In this document: positions 7,379-16,480 of the stretch, piece by piece | How positions within the stretch are numbered: position 1 is the first letter of the stretch | Layout: each line of letters begins with the position of its first letter | DNA from: JAGOUB01 sp964648045 | GTDB taxonomy: Bacteria; Patescibacteriota; Gracilibacteria; Peribacterales; Peribacteraceae | NCBI GenBank assembly: GCA_964648045.1 | Contig: CAZYNU010000016.1 | Location: forward strand, 1 to 25,768 | Reading direction: 5' to 3' | Length of the DNA: 25,768 nucleotides | Notes under the pieces: model-generated | Told to the model about the DNA's origin: nothing | The model's input: only the letters and a program-made list of their open reading frames with translations | Database searches by the model: none | Program-made: the position numbers and the translations under genes

Positions 7379-7403
7379 CTGTCACTCCCCCAGGGAGAGA
7401 CAG
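7379..7403 (+). promoter_or_regulatory. Leader hairpin of the HD gene
   Basis: CTGTC (7379-7383) and CTCCC (7385-7389) pair with GGGAG (7393-7397) and GACAG (7399-7403), with one A-A mismatch and a CCA loop. It ends about 31 bases before the ribosome binding site. Confidence 0.65.
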
Positions 7404-7445
7404 CGGACAGAACCGCTCATTCCCATCAACGCAGAAGGAGAGAAG

Positions 7446-8300
7446 ATGTACACGCAGAGCCTGTCGAAGGCCGTCGAGACCGCCCTGGTCATCATCGAGG
7501 ATCGCTACGGCACCGGTGCTACGAACGAGAACGAGCTAGCCTTCCACGGCATCCGCCACACGCGTGGTGTCGTCAATCGGGCTATCCTCCTGGCTAAGGC
7601 CATGGGCGCGTCAGACCAGGACGTGGAGCTCGCTGGCATCGCGGCCGCGTTCCACGACACGGTCCAGCGCTGGGAGCAGATCACCCGTCCCACGGATGGT
7701 GCGATCATGCGCCGACGCTTCGCTGGCCAGAACGAGAAAGACTCCGCCGCCGAAGCCGTCCGTTGGATGGAACAAGCTGGCACCTACGACGCGCGGGCGA
7801 TCGCTCTGGTAACCGAGGCCATCATGGCGACGGTCCCGGGGTGGAACCCCGAACAGAAGACGGTCGTGCAGCCGAACCTGCGCCCCGACAGCGACATCGT
7901 CGTCCGTGCCGTCGCCCTGGCCGATCTCGGTACTGGCGGTATGGAGGGGCAGAGCTTCGTGGAGGAGGGTGACCCCCTCTTCCGTGAGGAGAACCTCGAC
8001 ATCGCCCGGGCCATCCAGACGGCGACGACGCAGAGTGATCTCACTCAAGAGGCACAGGTGCGCTTCCGCGGGCGGATGCTCGGCTGGACGCAGTCGCAGG
8101 CGACGTTCGTCATCGGTCGCCAGGCGCTGCTCGAAGTCGAACTGGGCAACCTGGACGAGTCCGCCAAGGGGCGGGTCCGGGAGCTGTTCTCCCACTTCGA
8201 CGAGGCGATTGCCGCCTCTGAGGCCTTGGTGGCCTCCCGCAACAGCCTCTGCTTCTGGGACCTGGCCGCCGCCATGGGATACGCGATCCCCACGGCCTGA
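7446..8300 (+). CDS. HD-domain phosphohydrolase
   Basis: A 284-aa soluble protein with the metal-binding pattern of HD-superfamily phosphohydrolases: an N-terminal helix with FHGIRHTRGV (His34 and His38), the HD pair in AAAFHDTVQ (His70-Asp71), and a distal Asp in AVALADLG (about Asp160). Enzymes of this superfamily hydrolyse phosphate esters of nucleotides or cyclic nucleotides; the substrate here cannot be told. The start is clear, with AAGGAG at 7435-7440, 5 bases before the ATG. A leader hairpin lies upstream and a textbook terminator lies 31 bases after the stop, so it is a single-gene unit. The C-terminal half is helical, with no second recognisable domain. Confidence 0.85.
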   Translation: MYTQSLSKAVETALVIIEDRYGTGATNENELAFHGIRHTRGVVNRAILLAKAMGASDQDVELAGIAAAFHDTVQRWEQITRPTDGAIMRRRFAGQNEKDSAAEAVRWMEQAGTYDARAIALVTEAIMATVPGWNPEQKTVVQPNLRPDSDIVVRAVALADLGTGGMEGQSFVEEGDPLFREENLDIARAIQTATTQSDLTQEAQVRFRGRMLGWTQSQATFVIGRQALLEVELGNLDESAKGRVRELFSHFDEAIAASEALVASRNSLCFWDLAAAMGYAIPTA

Positions 8301-8331
8301 GTCCTCTCGTTGATCGTTGAATGTCTGTCCT

Positions 8332-8359
8332 GCACCCAGTCTCTGACTGGGTGCTTTTT
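8332..8359 (+). terminator. Intrinsic terminator of the HD gene
   Basis: GCACCCAGTC (8332-8341), loop TCT, GACTGGGTGC (8345-8354), then TTTTT. A perfect 10-bp stem. Confidence 0.95.
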
Positions 8360-8367
8360 GTATGCCC

Positions 8368-8373
8368 TACACT
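8368..8373 (+). promoter_or_regulatory. -10 element of leaderless GIY-YIG gene
   Basis: TACACT, 8 bases after the T run of the preceding terminator, with a 6-base gap (AGCATC) to the GTG at 8380. Any -35 contact would fall inside the terminator hairpin. Confidence 0.6.
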
Positions 8374-8379
8374 AGCATC

Positions 8380-8625
8380 GTGGCGCACTACCTCTACCTC
8401 GCTCGCTGCGGCGACGGTTCGCTCTACACCGGCACCTGCCTGGATCTGGCCGAGCGCGAGGCGACGCATAATGCCGGCAAGGGCTCGAAGTACACGCGCT
8501 CACGGTTGCCCGTGCAGTTCGTCTACCACGAGGAATTCGCCACGCTCTCGGATGTGCGCAAGCGTGAGGCTGCGGTAAAGCGGCTCCCGAAAGAAGCGAA
8601 GGAACGGCTGATCAGCGGGAACTGA
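8380..8625 (+). CDS. GIY-YIG nuclease-like protein (YhbQ/UPF0213 type)
   Basis: An 81-aa single-domain GIY-YIG protein. The family core is visible: YLYLARCGDGSLYTG at residues 4-18, LAEREATHNAGKGSKYTR with Arg26, His30 and Asn31, and REAAVKRLP with the metal-binding Glu63. Relatives are small stand-alone nuclease domains whose cellular substrate is poorly known. I chose the GTG at 8380 because TACACT ends exactly 6 bases before it; the ATG at 8362 lies upstream of that -10 element and adds only six residues outside the domain. The gene ends directly against the stop of the convergent minus-strand gene (TGATCA at 8623-8628). Confidence 0.9.
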   Translation: MAHYLYLARCGDGSLYTGTCLDLAEREATHNAGKGSKYTRSRLPVQFVYHEEFATLSDVRKREAAVKRLPKEAKERLISGN

Positions 8626-9156
8626 TCACTTGGCGAGAATCACCACTTCTCGACCCTCCTGAGGGAGGCCCTTCAGCTTGTACTCGGCCACCTGCTCCTT
8701 GCCGAGAGCGCCGACGGCCTTCAGTACGTCGTTTTCAAGTGCGCCCTTGGGGCCGGCTACAAGGATGAGCACACGCGGGTCGACGTCGTCGACTAAGGCC
8801 TGCACTTTCTTGGCATCTTCGGCGGGCACCACCAGCACGGCCACTTCGCCAAGCTTCTCGATGTCGCTCTTGGACCAATCGCGAACGGGGCTGGCGATAG
8901 CGGCGACGCGCACATCGTCGGCCATCATCACGAACGAGACATGTTGGCCATCTTCCTGCCCCACGCCCTTAATGGCGATGCCGGAACGGTCGTATTCGCC
9001 CGGCCACGAGAGCACGCCTTGGGTCGGCGTTTCCTCGGGCGAGGATTGGAGCAGTAGATCCTTGGCGTCGGCCGGCTCAGAGGCGAAGACGGTCACGTTG
9101 CGACCGGCACCCATGAGGCGAAAAGCGGAACCGGAGAGGGCGGAGAAGGTGAGCAT
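8626..9156 (-). CDS. Degenerate metallo-beta-lactamase-fold-like protein
   Basis: This 176-aa protein resembles the small UlaG-like MBL-fold proteins. It has a beta-rich N-terminus (LSGSAFRLMG, NVTVFASEP), the segment LSWPGEYDRSGIAIKGV that matches the typical GPGEYE..GV.I.G block, then EKLGEVAVLVVPAEDA and DPRVLILV. The metal-binding HxHxDH signature is absent, so catalysis is doubtful. I chose the ATG at 9156 because TATACT (9169-9164) ends 7 bases before it; the longer open frame to 9342 overlaps murA. It lies 37 bases after murA on the same strand. Confidence is moderate because only part of the fold pattern is visible. Confidence 0.5.
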   Translation of the reverse strand: MLTFSALSGSAFRLMGAGRNVTVFASEPADAKDLLLQSSPEETPTQGVLSWPGEYDRSGIAIKGVGQEDGQHVSFVMMADDVRVAAIASPVRDWSKSDIEKLGEVAVLVVPAEDAKKVQALVDDVDPRVLILVAGPKGALENDVLKAVGALGKEQVAEYKLKGLPQEGREVVILAK

Positions 9157-9163
9157 CGAGTGG

Positions 9164-9169
9164 AGTATA
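9164..9169 (-). promoter_or_regulatory. -10 element of the MBL-like gene
   Basis: TATACT on the minus strand with a 7-base gap to the ATG at 9156, placed in the 37-base space after murA. Confidence 0.6.
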
Positions 9170-9193
9170 GCGGCCGGTCGCGGTTGGCGCGAC

Positions 9194-10471
9194 TTAGGCG
9201 GGCGAATTCGTGAGACGCTCCATACGGGCGCCCAGGGCGCGCAATTTCTCGTCGAAACGGTCGTAGCCGCGCTCGATGTAGCGCACGTCGGTAATGACAG
9301 TCTCGCCCTCGGCGCAGAGGCCGGCCACCACCATTGCCGCACCGGCGCGGATATCGTTGCTGGAGACGATCTGGCCCTTCAGTGGGGTGGGTCCGATGAT
9401 CAGTGCTTGGTGGGCATTCAAAATCTCGATGTGGGCCCCCATTTTCTCCAGTTCGAAGAGGTAGCCCAGGCGGCCGTCGTACAGGCGCTCGAACATGCGC
9501 GAGACGCCCTTCGACTGCGTCATGAGCACGCCCACGGGGGCCTGCAGGTCGGTGTGGAAGCCTGGGTGGATGTTCGTGCGGACCTGAAGCGCATTGAGCA
9601 TCGAAAGTTCGCCGTCGATGAAGAGCGTTTTGGCTGTGGCGTCGTAGGTCCAGATGGCGCCGGCGTTCCTGAGCGTCTCAAGGAACAGGAGCAGATCCTC
9701 ACGATCGATGTCATGCAGGCGAACCTTACCCTTGGTCACAAGCGTGGCGACGGTGAACGTGCCGGCTTCTAGGTAGTCGAACGGGACGCGGACCGAGACG
9801 GCCGAGAGTTTGGCTTTGCCGCGTACGATGATGGTGTGCGTACCAATGCCCTCCACGTCGGCACCCATGGCCTTCACCATCTTGCAGACGGCCTGGACGT
9901 GGGGCTCGATGGCGGCCAGGTCGATGCGCGTTTCGCCCTCGGTGAGGGCGGCGGCCATGACGGCGTTCTCGGTGGCGGTAACGGAGAATTCGGGGAGGAT
10001 GACGTGGCCGGCGCGCGGCTTGCCCTGTAGGTGCAGCACGTCGCGGGTGCTCATGTTGGTCACGCCCATTTGCTCGAAGGCGGCGGTGTGAGCCTCGGCA
10101 CCGCGCTTCTTGCTGATCACGTCGCCGCCTGGGTAGGCCATCTCGGCCACGCCGAAGCGAGCGAGCATGGGCCCAAGCAGCACAATCGAAGCGCGTAGCT
10201 TGCTGGTCAGTTCAACAGGGATGGGCTTGTAACTGAGGTTGCGGGTGGAGACGCGAACGGTGGAGCCTTCGAAGCTCGTCTCGGCACCGAGGTGCTCGAG
10301 CATGGTAAGCATCACGAGCGTGTCGGACAGGCGCGGGACGTTCTCCACCACGGTCTCGCCGTCGGCCAGCAGCGTGGCCGCCAGCATGGGGAGCGTGGCG
10401 TTCTTGGAGCCACTGATGATGACCTCGCCCTGAAGCGGAACGCCGCCCTTGATGCGATAGCGAATATCCAT
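9194..10471 (-). CDS. murA: UDP-N-acetylglucosamine 1-carboxyvinyltransferase
   Basis: This 425-aa enzyme transfers enolpyruvate from PEP to UDP-GlcNAc, the first committed step of peptidoglycan synthesis, in the cytoplasm. Length and motifs fit: SGSKNATLP with Lys23-Asn24, KLRASIVLLGP with Arg93, PGGD at 114-117, FHTDLQAP, and the C-terminal YIERGYDRFDEKLRALGA. The residue equivalent to the catalytic Cys115 of E. coli is Asp117. This is the natural variant known from mycobacteria and chlamydiae, associated with fosfomycin insensitivity. The start is fixed by TTGGCA, a 16-base spacer and TAGACT ending 6 bases before the ATG. It lies 98 bases after holB. Confidence 0.98.
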   Translation of the reverse strand: MDIRYRIKGGVPLQGEVIISGSKNATLPMLAATLLADGETVVENVPRLSDTLVMLTMLEHLGAETSFEGSTVRVSTRNLSYKPIPVELTSKLRASIVLLGPMLARFGVAEMAYPGGDVISKKRGAEAHTAAFEQMGVTNMSTRDVLHLQGKPRAGHVILPEFSVTATENAVMAAALTEGETRIDLAAIEPHVQAVCKMVKAMGADVEGIGTHTIIVRGKAKLSAVSVRVPFDYLEAGTFTVATLVTKGKVRLHDIDREDLLLFLETLRNAGAIWTYDATAKTLFIDGELSMLNALQVRTNIHPGFHTDLQAPVGVLMTQSKGVSRMFERLYDGRLGYLFELEKMGAHIEILNAHQALIIGPTPLKGQIVSSNDIRAGAAMVVAGLCAEGETVITDVRYIERGYDRFDEKLRALGARMERLTNSPA

Positions 10472-10477
10472 GCCCGG

Positions 10478-10505
10478 AGTCTACCCTTCGTCCGGCGTTT
10501 GCCAA
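10478..10505 (-). promoter_or_regulatory. murA promoter (leaderless)
   Basis: On the minus strand TTGGCA (10505-10500), a 16-base spacer and TAGACT (10483-10478), then 6 bases to the ATG. This is the most complete leaderless promoter in the window. Confidence 0.75.
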
Positions 10506-10569
10506 TAGGCCGTTCTATGTCACGGTACCTATCGCAGGGCTTGGGTTCAGGTCTGATTTTGGCCACTAT

Positions 10570-11571
10570 TTACCTGTTTTTAGTGTCTTCTCCCTTGATG
10601 CCGGCTTCCATGGCAAAGCGGGTGCAGAGGAGACCGCGATGCGTATTGGTCTCCAGATCGGCGGCAAAGGCCAGCAGGGCGGGGGTGAGGCGTAGACGAA
10701 CGGCAGGTGGTTCTTCTCGCAGGGCTAGGAAGAGGTGACGCAACAGCGCCTCGCCGTCGGGGCCGCGCTTCGTGAGAGGTTCTAGAGTCTTTAGACGCGT
10801 CATCAGGCGTGGTTCGGCATAGAACGAACGGGCGGCAGTGTGCAGCGTATGTTCTGCCCGGCGCGCGTCCGGATCGACCAAGAGGCGCTTGAGCACGCCC
10901 GGCGCTCCTTGTGCGAGATGCAACAAGAGTCCGCGGTCTTCCTCGGGCTCATGCGTTAGTAATGGGAGTAGTTCCTGGTGCGGCAATGGTGAAAAATGCA
11001 CGACGCGGCAGCGCGAGACGACGGTGGGCAGCAGGCCTTCGAGTTGTTGCGTGGTCAGGATGAAGATGCGGCCGGGCGGCGGCTCTTCCAAAATTTTTAA
11101 GAGAGCGTTGGCCGCTTCGTCCTGCATGCGCTCCACCGAGCGAATGAGGCAGAAGCGGTGCGTGCCGCTGCCGGTGGAGTGCAAACGCTCCTGAATGGCG
11201 CGCACGTCGTCGATGCTAATGGTGTCGGTCTTCATTGGCGGCTCGCGTTTGGCACGGTGCTCCTGCGGCACGTTCGAGGTTTTGGCGATCACCTCCCAGT
11301 CGTCGCAGATCTCGTCCATCCAAAGCTGGTCCAGCACGAGTAGGTCGGGGTGAATGAGGTGGTCGAGCTGCCGGATCGTCTCGGTCGCTTCGTCGGGGGA
11401 TTTCCCCTGGGTGAGCACTGTGCGCGCGAACCAGTGAGCGACGGTCAATTTGCCGACGTGCCGCGGCCCGGCGAACAGATAGGCATGGGCAAGGTTGCCG
11501 GCCTTCAGGTCCGCTTCGAGCGAGGCGCGGGCATGGGCGTGGCCAAGGATGTTGCGGGCGGCGGTCACCAT
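10570..11571 (-). CDS. holB: DNA polymerase III delta-prime subunit (clamp-loader AAA+ ATPase)
   Basis: A 333-aa clamp-loader subunit. Visible are LAHAYLFAGPRHVGKLT with the P-loop Lys41, SIDDVRAIQERL, the FCLIRSVERMQDEAANALLKILEEPP run (in two overlapping blocks) with the family's LEEPP, and the SRC arginine-finger motif after LLPTVV. The protein helps load the sliding clamp at the replication fork. The four-cysteine zinc module normally found between the P-loop and the sensor region is missing; an acidic segment (WMDEICDDWEV) lies there instead. The start at 11571 is the first ATG; no leaderless -10 is seen, and a 7-bp hairpin (TTCCCGG with CCGGGAA, 11579-11600) lies just upstream. It could also be a DnaX-like paralogue, but the length and lack of domain V argue for delta-prime. 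Confidence 0.9.
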   Translation of the reverse strand: MVTAARNILGHAHARASLEADLKAGNLAHAYLFAGPRHVGKLTVAHWFARTVLTQGKSPDEATETIRQLDHLIHPDLLVLDQLWMDEICDDWEVIAKTSNVPQEHRAKREPPMKTDTISIDDVRAIQERLHSTGSGTHRFCLIRSVERMQDEAANALLKILEEPPPGRIFILTTQQLEGLLPTVVSRCRVVHFSPLPHQELLPLLTHEPEEDRGLLLHLAQGAPGVLKRLLVDPDARRAEHTLHTAARSFYAEPRLMTRLKTLEPLTKRGPDGEALLRHLFLALREEPPAVRLRLTPALLAFAADLETNTHRGLLCTRFAMEAGIKGEDTKNR

Positions 11572-11617
11572 GGCATCATTCCCGGCGACCTACCCGGGAA
11601 CAAGGCCTTCTCCGTGT

Positions 11618-11646
11618 TTGACTTTTTTTCATTTTCATTTTTCAAT
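11618..11646 (+). promoter_or_regulatory. Promoter of the orphan gene at 11693
   Basis: TTGACT (11618-11623), a 17-base T-rich spacer and TTCAAT (11641-11646). Transcription near 11653 would give a leader of about 40 bases containing the ribosome binding site. Confidence 0.55.
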
Positions 11647-11692
11647 TCATTGGTCCATTTCATGATTGGCTAGAGAACGAAGGGGTTGAACC

Positions 11693-12568
11693 ATGTCGAC
11701 GACGAGAGACGGTGGTGTGCGGGAACTAGTAGCAGAACTCGATGCGATCGCCGTTGCCCTCTCGGCGCTGCAGGAGCGATGGCGTCTCTTTCAGTCGCGT
11801 GCCTGCGCACATGATTGCTGGGGTGCGGACGAAGGTCGGGAACGACAAGTGCCATGGTCCGAATTCCGTATTTTTCGGTCTACGGGCCGAACGTACATCG
11901 AGCCGCTTGGCCTGCCCGCCATTACTCGTGCGCGAAGGCGGCTTCAATTGGCCGCGATGGCTTACGTCAAACGGGGCCTCTCGACGGTACCGCTGGCGCC
12001 CGACGACGAACGTTTGCGCAACTGCGGCCGGATCGTGGAGAGTTTCTTAGCGCACGATTGCGCGCCGCCGCCGGGCTGGCCGGATTCGATTTGCAGAATG
12101 CCGAGCCAACTGCGGCTCTGGTGGCTCTGGGAGGGGCTCGATCCGCGCGAACATGGAGGAGGTCTCGATAGGCTGCATCTCAGTGCCCACTTAGCGTCTG
12201 TTCCTGTGCCGTCGTCCGATGATGCGCTGTGGCCCGAAGAGCGCTCTCAATACGTGCTTGTTCAGCTCCAGCCTGATGATCTTCTGCGCTATCAAGTCTC
12301 GGTGGCCGATCTGAGCGTCTGGGCCGAGCGACAGGGCCTCGTGCCGCTGACAGTTGGAGAAGTGTATCAGGCTGCCTTGTGGCTCAAGCGACGCGCCACG
12401 AAGTATTGGATCGTGTACGCGCCCCTCAAGTGCGGTCGATTGCTCTATGCGGAGGCTAGGGTCTGCGGTGCCTTTGGCGGCTCACCCCGCCGCGTTGGAG
12501 AAGTGGAGGCAGCCAAAAGAGGGTGGCTTCTCAATGGCAACGAGTGGTTCCTCTACCGCCGAGTATAA
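11693..12568 (+). CDS. Orphan protein, 291 aa
   Basis: I do not recognise this protein. It is soluble and rich in tryptophan and arginine, with an N-terminal helix (VRELVAELDAIAVALSALQERW) seen in two overlapping pieces, a Cys-containing turn (RACAHDCWG), a helical stretch ITRARRRLQLAAMAY, and an alpha/beta C-terminal half (QYVLVQLQPDDLLRYQVSV, then TKYWIVYAPL). The start is firm: AAGGGG at 11680-11685 lies 7 bases before the ATG, with a promoter upstream. A very strong terminator follows 27 bases after the stop. Placed alone between the oppositely oriented holB and secA clusters, it forms its own unit. No function can be given. Confidence 0.75.
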   Translation: MSTTRDGGVRELVAELDAIAVALSALQERWRLFQSRACAHDCWGADEGRERQVPWSEFRIFRSTGRTYIEPLGLPAITRARRRLQLAAMAYVKRGLSTVPLAPDDERLRNCGRIVESFLAHDCAPPPGWPDSICRMPSQLRLWWLWEGLDPREHGGGLDRLHLSAHLASVPVPSSDDALWPEERSQYVLVQLQPDDLLRYQVSVADLSVWAERQGLVPLTVGEVYQAALWLKRRATKYWIVYAPLKCGRLLYAEARVCGAFGGSPRRVGEVEAAKRGWLLNGNEWFLYRRV

Positions 12569-12595
12569 GTCTCTTGGCCGCCGCATGGTGGCTCA

Positions 12596-12626
12596 CCCGC
12601 TCCTCACGATGAGGAGCGGGTTTTTT
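12596..12626 (+). terminator. Intrinsic terminator of the orphan gene at 11693
   Basis: CCCGCTCCTCA (12596-12606), loop CGA, TGAGGAGCGGG (12610-12620), then TTTTTT. A perfect 11-bp stem. It stands between convergent genes. Confidence 0.95.
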
Positions 12627-12631
12627 CGCAT

Positions 12632-15358
<2,727 letters not shown>

Positions 15359-15368
15359 CGGAGCACAG

Positions 15369-15374
15369 AGTATA
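15369..15374 (-). promoter_or_regulatory. -10 element of secA
   Basis: TATACT on the minus strand with a 10-base gap to the ATG at 15358. It implies a leader of only a few bases. No ribosome binding site is visible. Confidence 0.5.
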
Positions 15375-15418
15375 CCTTCCGCAAGCGTTCCGCGCTCCAC
15401 TTTTTCCAGGAGAAACCG

Positions 15419-16027
15419 TCAATAGCCCCGGCCATACCACGGATCCACGGGTGCGGCGGCCTCGGGCGCGGCGGCAAGCAGGGGCGGCAGCACCTCCTCG
15501 ATGGGTTTGAGGGCGGCAGGTTGGAGCTTCAATGAGGCCAATGCCTGGGCGTGCGGCTCGATCAATTCACCCAAAAAACTGGAGCCAGCGGGGACGGCGG
15601 CGAGGAGTTCTTGGATGGTGCGCAGTGCCGGCTCGGGGCAGATCGGAGCGAGGGTACCGAGGCCGCGGGCGAAGAGCTGGTCCTGGCGGGTGCTGTGCAG
15701 CCAGACGGCATCGGGCGCGAGCGAGCGAGCGGCCCAGAGCTCGCTGCCGTGGATGGTCTTCACGGGGATGCCGCGCTCCCAGGCGAGGGCGTTACAGGCG
15801 GCCACGGCCACGCGCAGGCTGGTGAAACCGCCGGGTCCCGTCACGCAGGCCAGGTGCGTCAGGTCCTCGGCGCGCCAGCCGGCGGCGGCCAGCGTTTCTT
15901 CGATGAGCGGCAGGAGTCCGTCGTCGCGCAGGCGCTTGTCGACCGCACGGCGCACGACGCTCGCCGTCTCGGTCACGCAGGCGATAGAGCCGTCGTGGTG
16001 GGCCAGGTCGAGGAAGAGGGCGCGCAT
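15419..16027 (-). CDS. tsaB: tRNA threonylcarbamoyladenosine biosynthesis protein TsaB
   Basis: A 202-aa ASKHA-fold protein with LFLDLAHHDGSIA at the N-terminus and the family signature GPGGFTSLRVAVAACNALA starting near residue 64. TsaB is the scaffold partner of TsaD (with TsaE) in making the t6A37 base of ANN-decoding tRNAs. Length is typical or slightly short. The start at 16027 is preceded by TAGGAT (16042-16037) with a 9-base gap and no ribosome binding site. It lies 60 bases upstream of secA, while a terminator at 16046-16075 separates it from the orphan gene further upstream. Confidence 0.92.
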   Translation of the reverse strand: MRALFLDLAHHDGSIACVTETASVVRRAVDKRLRDDGLLPLIEETLAAAGWRAEDLTHLACVTGPGGFTSLRVAVAACNALAWERGIPVKTIHGSELWAARSLAPDAVWLHSTRQDQLFARGLGTLAPICPEPALRTIQELLAAVPAGSSFLGELIEPHAQALASLKLQPAALKPIEEVLPPLLAAAPEAAAPVDPWYGRGY

Positions 16028-16036
16028 GTTGTTTGC

Positions 16037-16042
16037 ATCCTA
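16037..16042 (-). promoter_or_regulatory. -10 element of tsaB
   Basis: TAGGAT on the minus strand with a 9-base gap to the ATG, directly after the T run of the upstream terminator. Confidence 0.45.
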
Positions 16043-16045
16043 CGC

Positions 16046-16075
16046 AAAAAAAGCCCGGCGCGCTGGGCGTCGGGC
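16046..16075 (-). terminator. Intrinsic terminator of the 91-aa orphan gene
   Basis: Read on the minus strand, a GC-rich stem (CGGGC against GCCCG, 16075-16071 with 16057-16053; an inner alternative uses 16068-16065 with 16056-16053) is followed by seven Ts (16052-16046). Confidence 0.8.
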
Positions 16076-16095
16076 GGGGCATGCCGGGCATGCGG

Positions 16096-16371
16096 TCATT
16101 CGATCGGTTCGGTCGGGATCTTGTCGGTGCCCGAGGGCACCTTGGCGTGGCAGGGCAATTGCGTGACGAACGCCACGACCATCTCGGCCGGCATCTGGAC
16201 CCCCACGCGGAGCCAGTTGTCCCAGGCGGACGCGCCTTCGGGGCGCGGGCCTCGGGTGTCGGCGGGGCGGAAGATCGACCCGCTCATGTATTCGACGTAT
16301 TCGCGGAACCAGGCCAATTCCTTGGCGGTGTGCAGGTACGCGGCAAAGCGCGTGGGGATGGTGTCGGCCAT
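16096..16371 (-). CDS. Small orphan protein, 91 aa
   Basis: I do not recognise this protein. It is soluble, begins with a helical stretch rich in aromatic residues (FAAYLHTAKELAWFREYVEY), then a polar loop (FRPADTRGPRPEGASAWDNW), a second hydrophobic helix (MPAEMVVAFVTQL) and a short polar tail. The ATG at 16371 is supported by GGAG at 16384-16381, 9 bases upstream, so the longer frame to 16458 is unlikely. A promoter-like pair and a 5' hairpin lie upstream, and a terminator lies about 20 bases after the stop. It is divergent from the glycosyltransferase gene. No function can be given. Confidence 0.65.
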   Translation of the reverse strand: MADTIPTRFAAYLHTAKELAWFREYVEYMSGSIFRPADTRGPRPEGASAWDNWLRVGVQMPAEMVVAFVTQLPCHAKVPSGTDKIPTEPIE

Positions 16372-16404
16372 CGTGTGAGTCTCCGGAGAGTGTGAAGGAT
16401 TGTT

Positions 16405-16423
16405 CCTGCCGGGCGCCGGCAGG
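16405..16423 (-). promoter_or_regulatory. Hairpin at the predicted 5' end of the 91-aa gene's leader
   Basis: CCTGCCGG (16405-16412), GCG, CCGGCAGG (16416-16423), a perfect 8-bp stem with a 3-base loop. It starts where transcription from the promoter at 16430-16458 should begin. Confidence 0.55.
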
Positions 16424-16429
16424 CCGCGC

Positions 16430-16458
16430 ATCCTCTGCCTCCCGCCTGCCGCGCGCAA
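16430..16458 (-). promoter_or_regulatory. Candidate promoter of the 91-aa gene
   Basis: On the minus strand TTGCGC (16458-16453), a 17-base spacer and GAGGAT (16435-16430). The -10 is imperfect. The site is only 11 bases from the -10 of the divergent glycosyltransferase gene. Confidence 0.4.
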
Positions 16459-16468
16459 GGGGATCGGC

Positions 16469-16474
16469 TACCAT
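16469..16474 (+). promoter_or_regulatory. -10 element of leaderless glycosyltransferase gene
   Basis: TACCAT with a 6-base gap (CTAGGC) to the GTG at 16481. Confidence 0.6.
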
Positions 16475-16480
16475 CTAGGC

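Noticed and set aside
9157..9342. N-terminal extension of the MBL-like gene
   Set aside because: It overlaps the murA coding region in another frame and lies before the TATACT element. The product part has shadow-frame composition.
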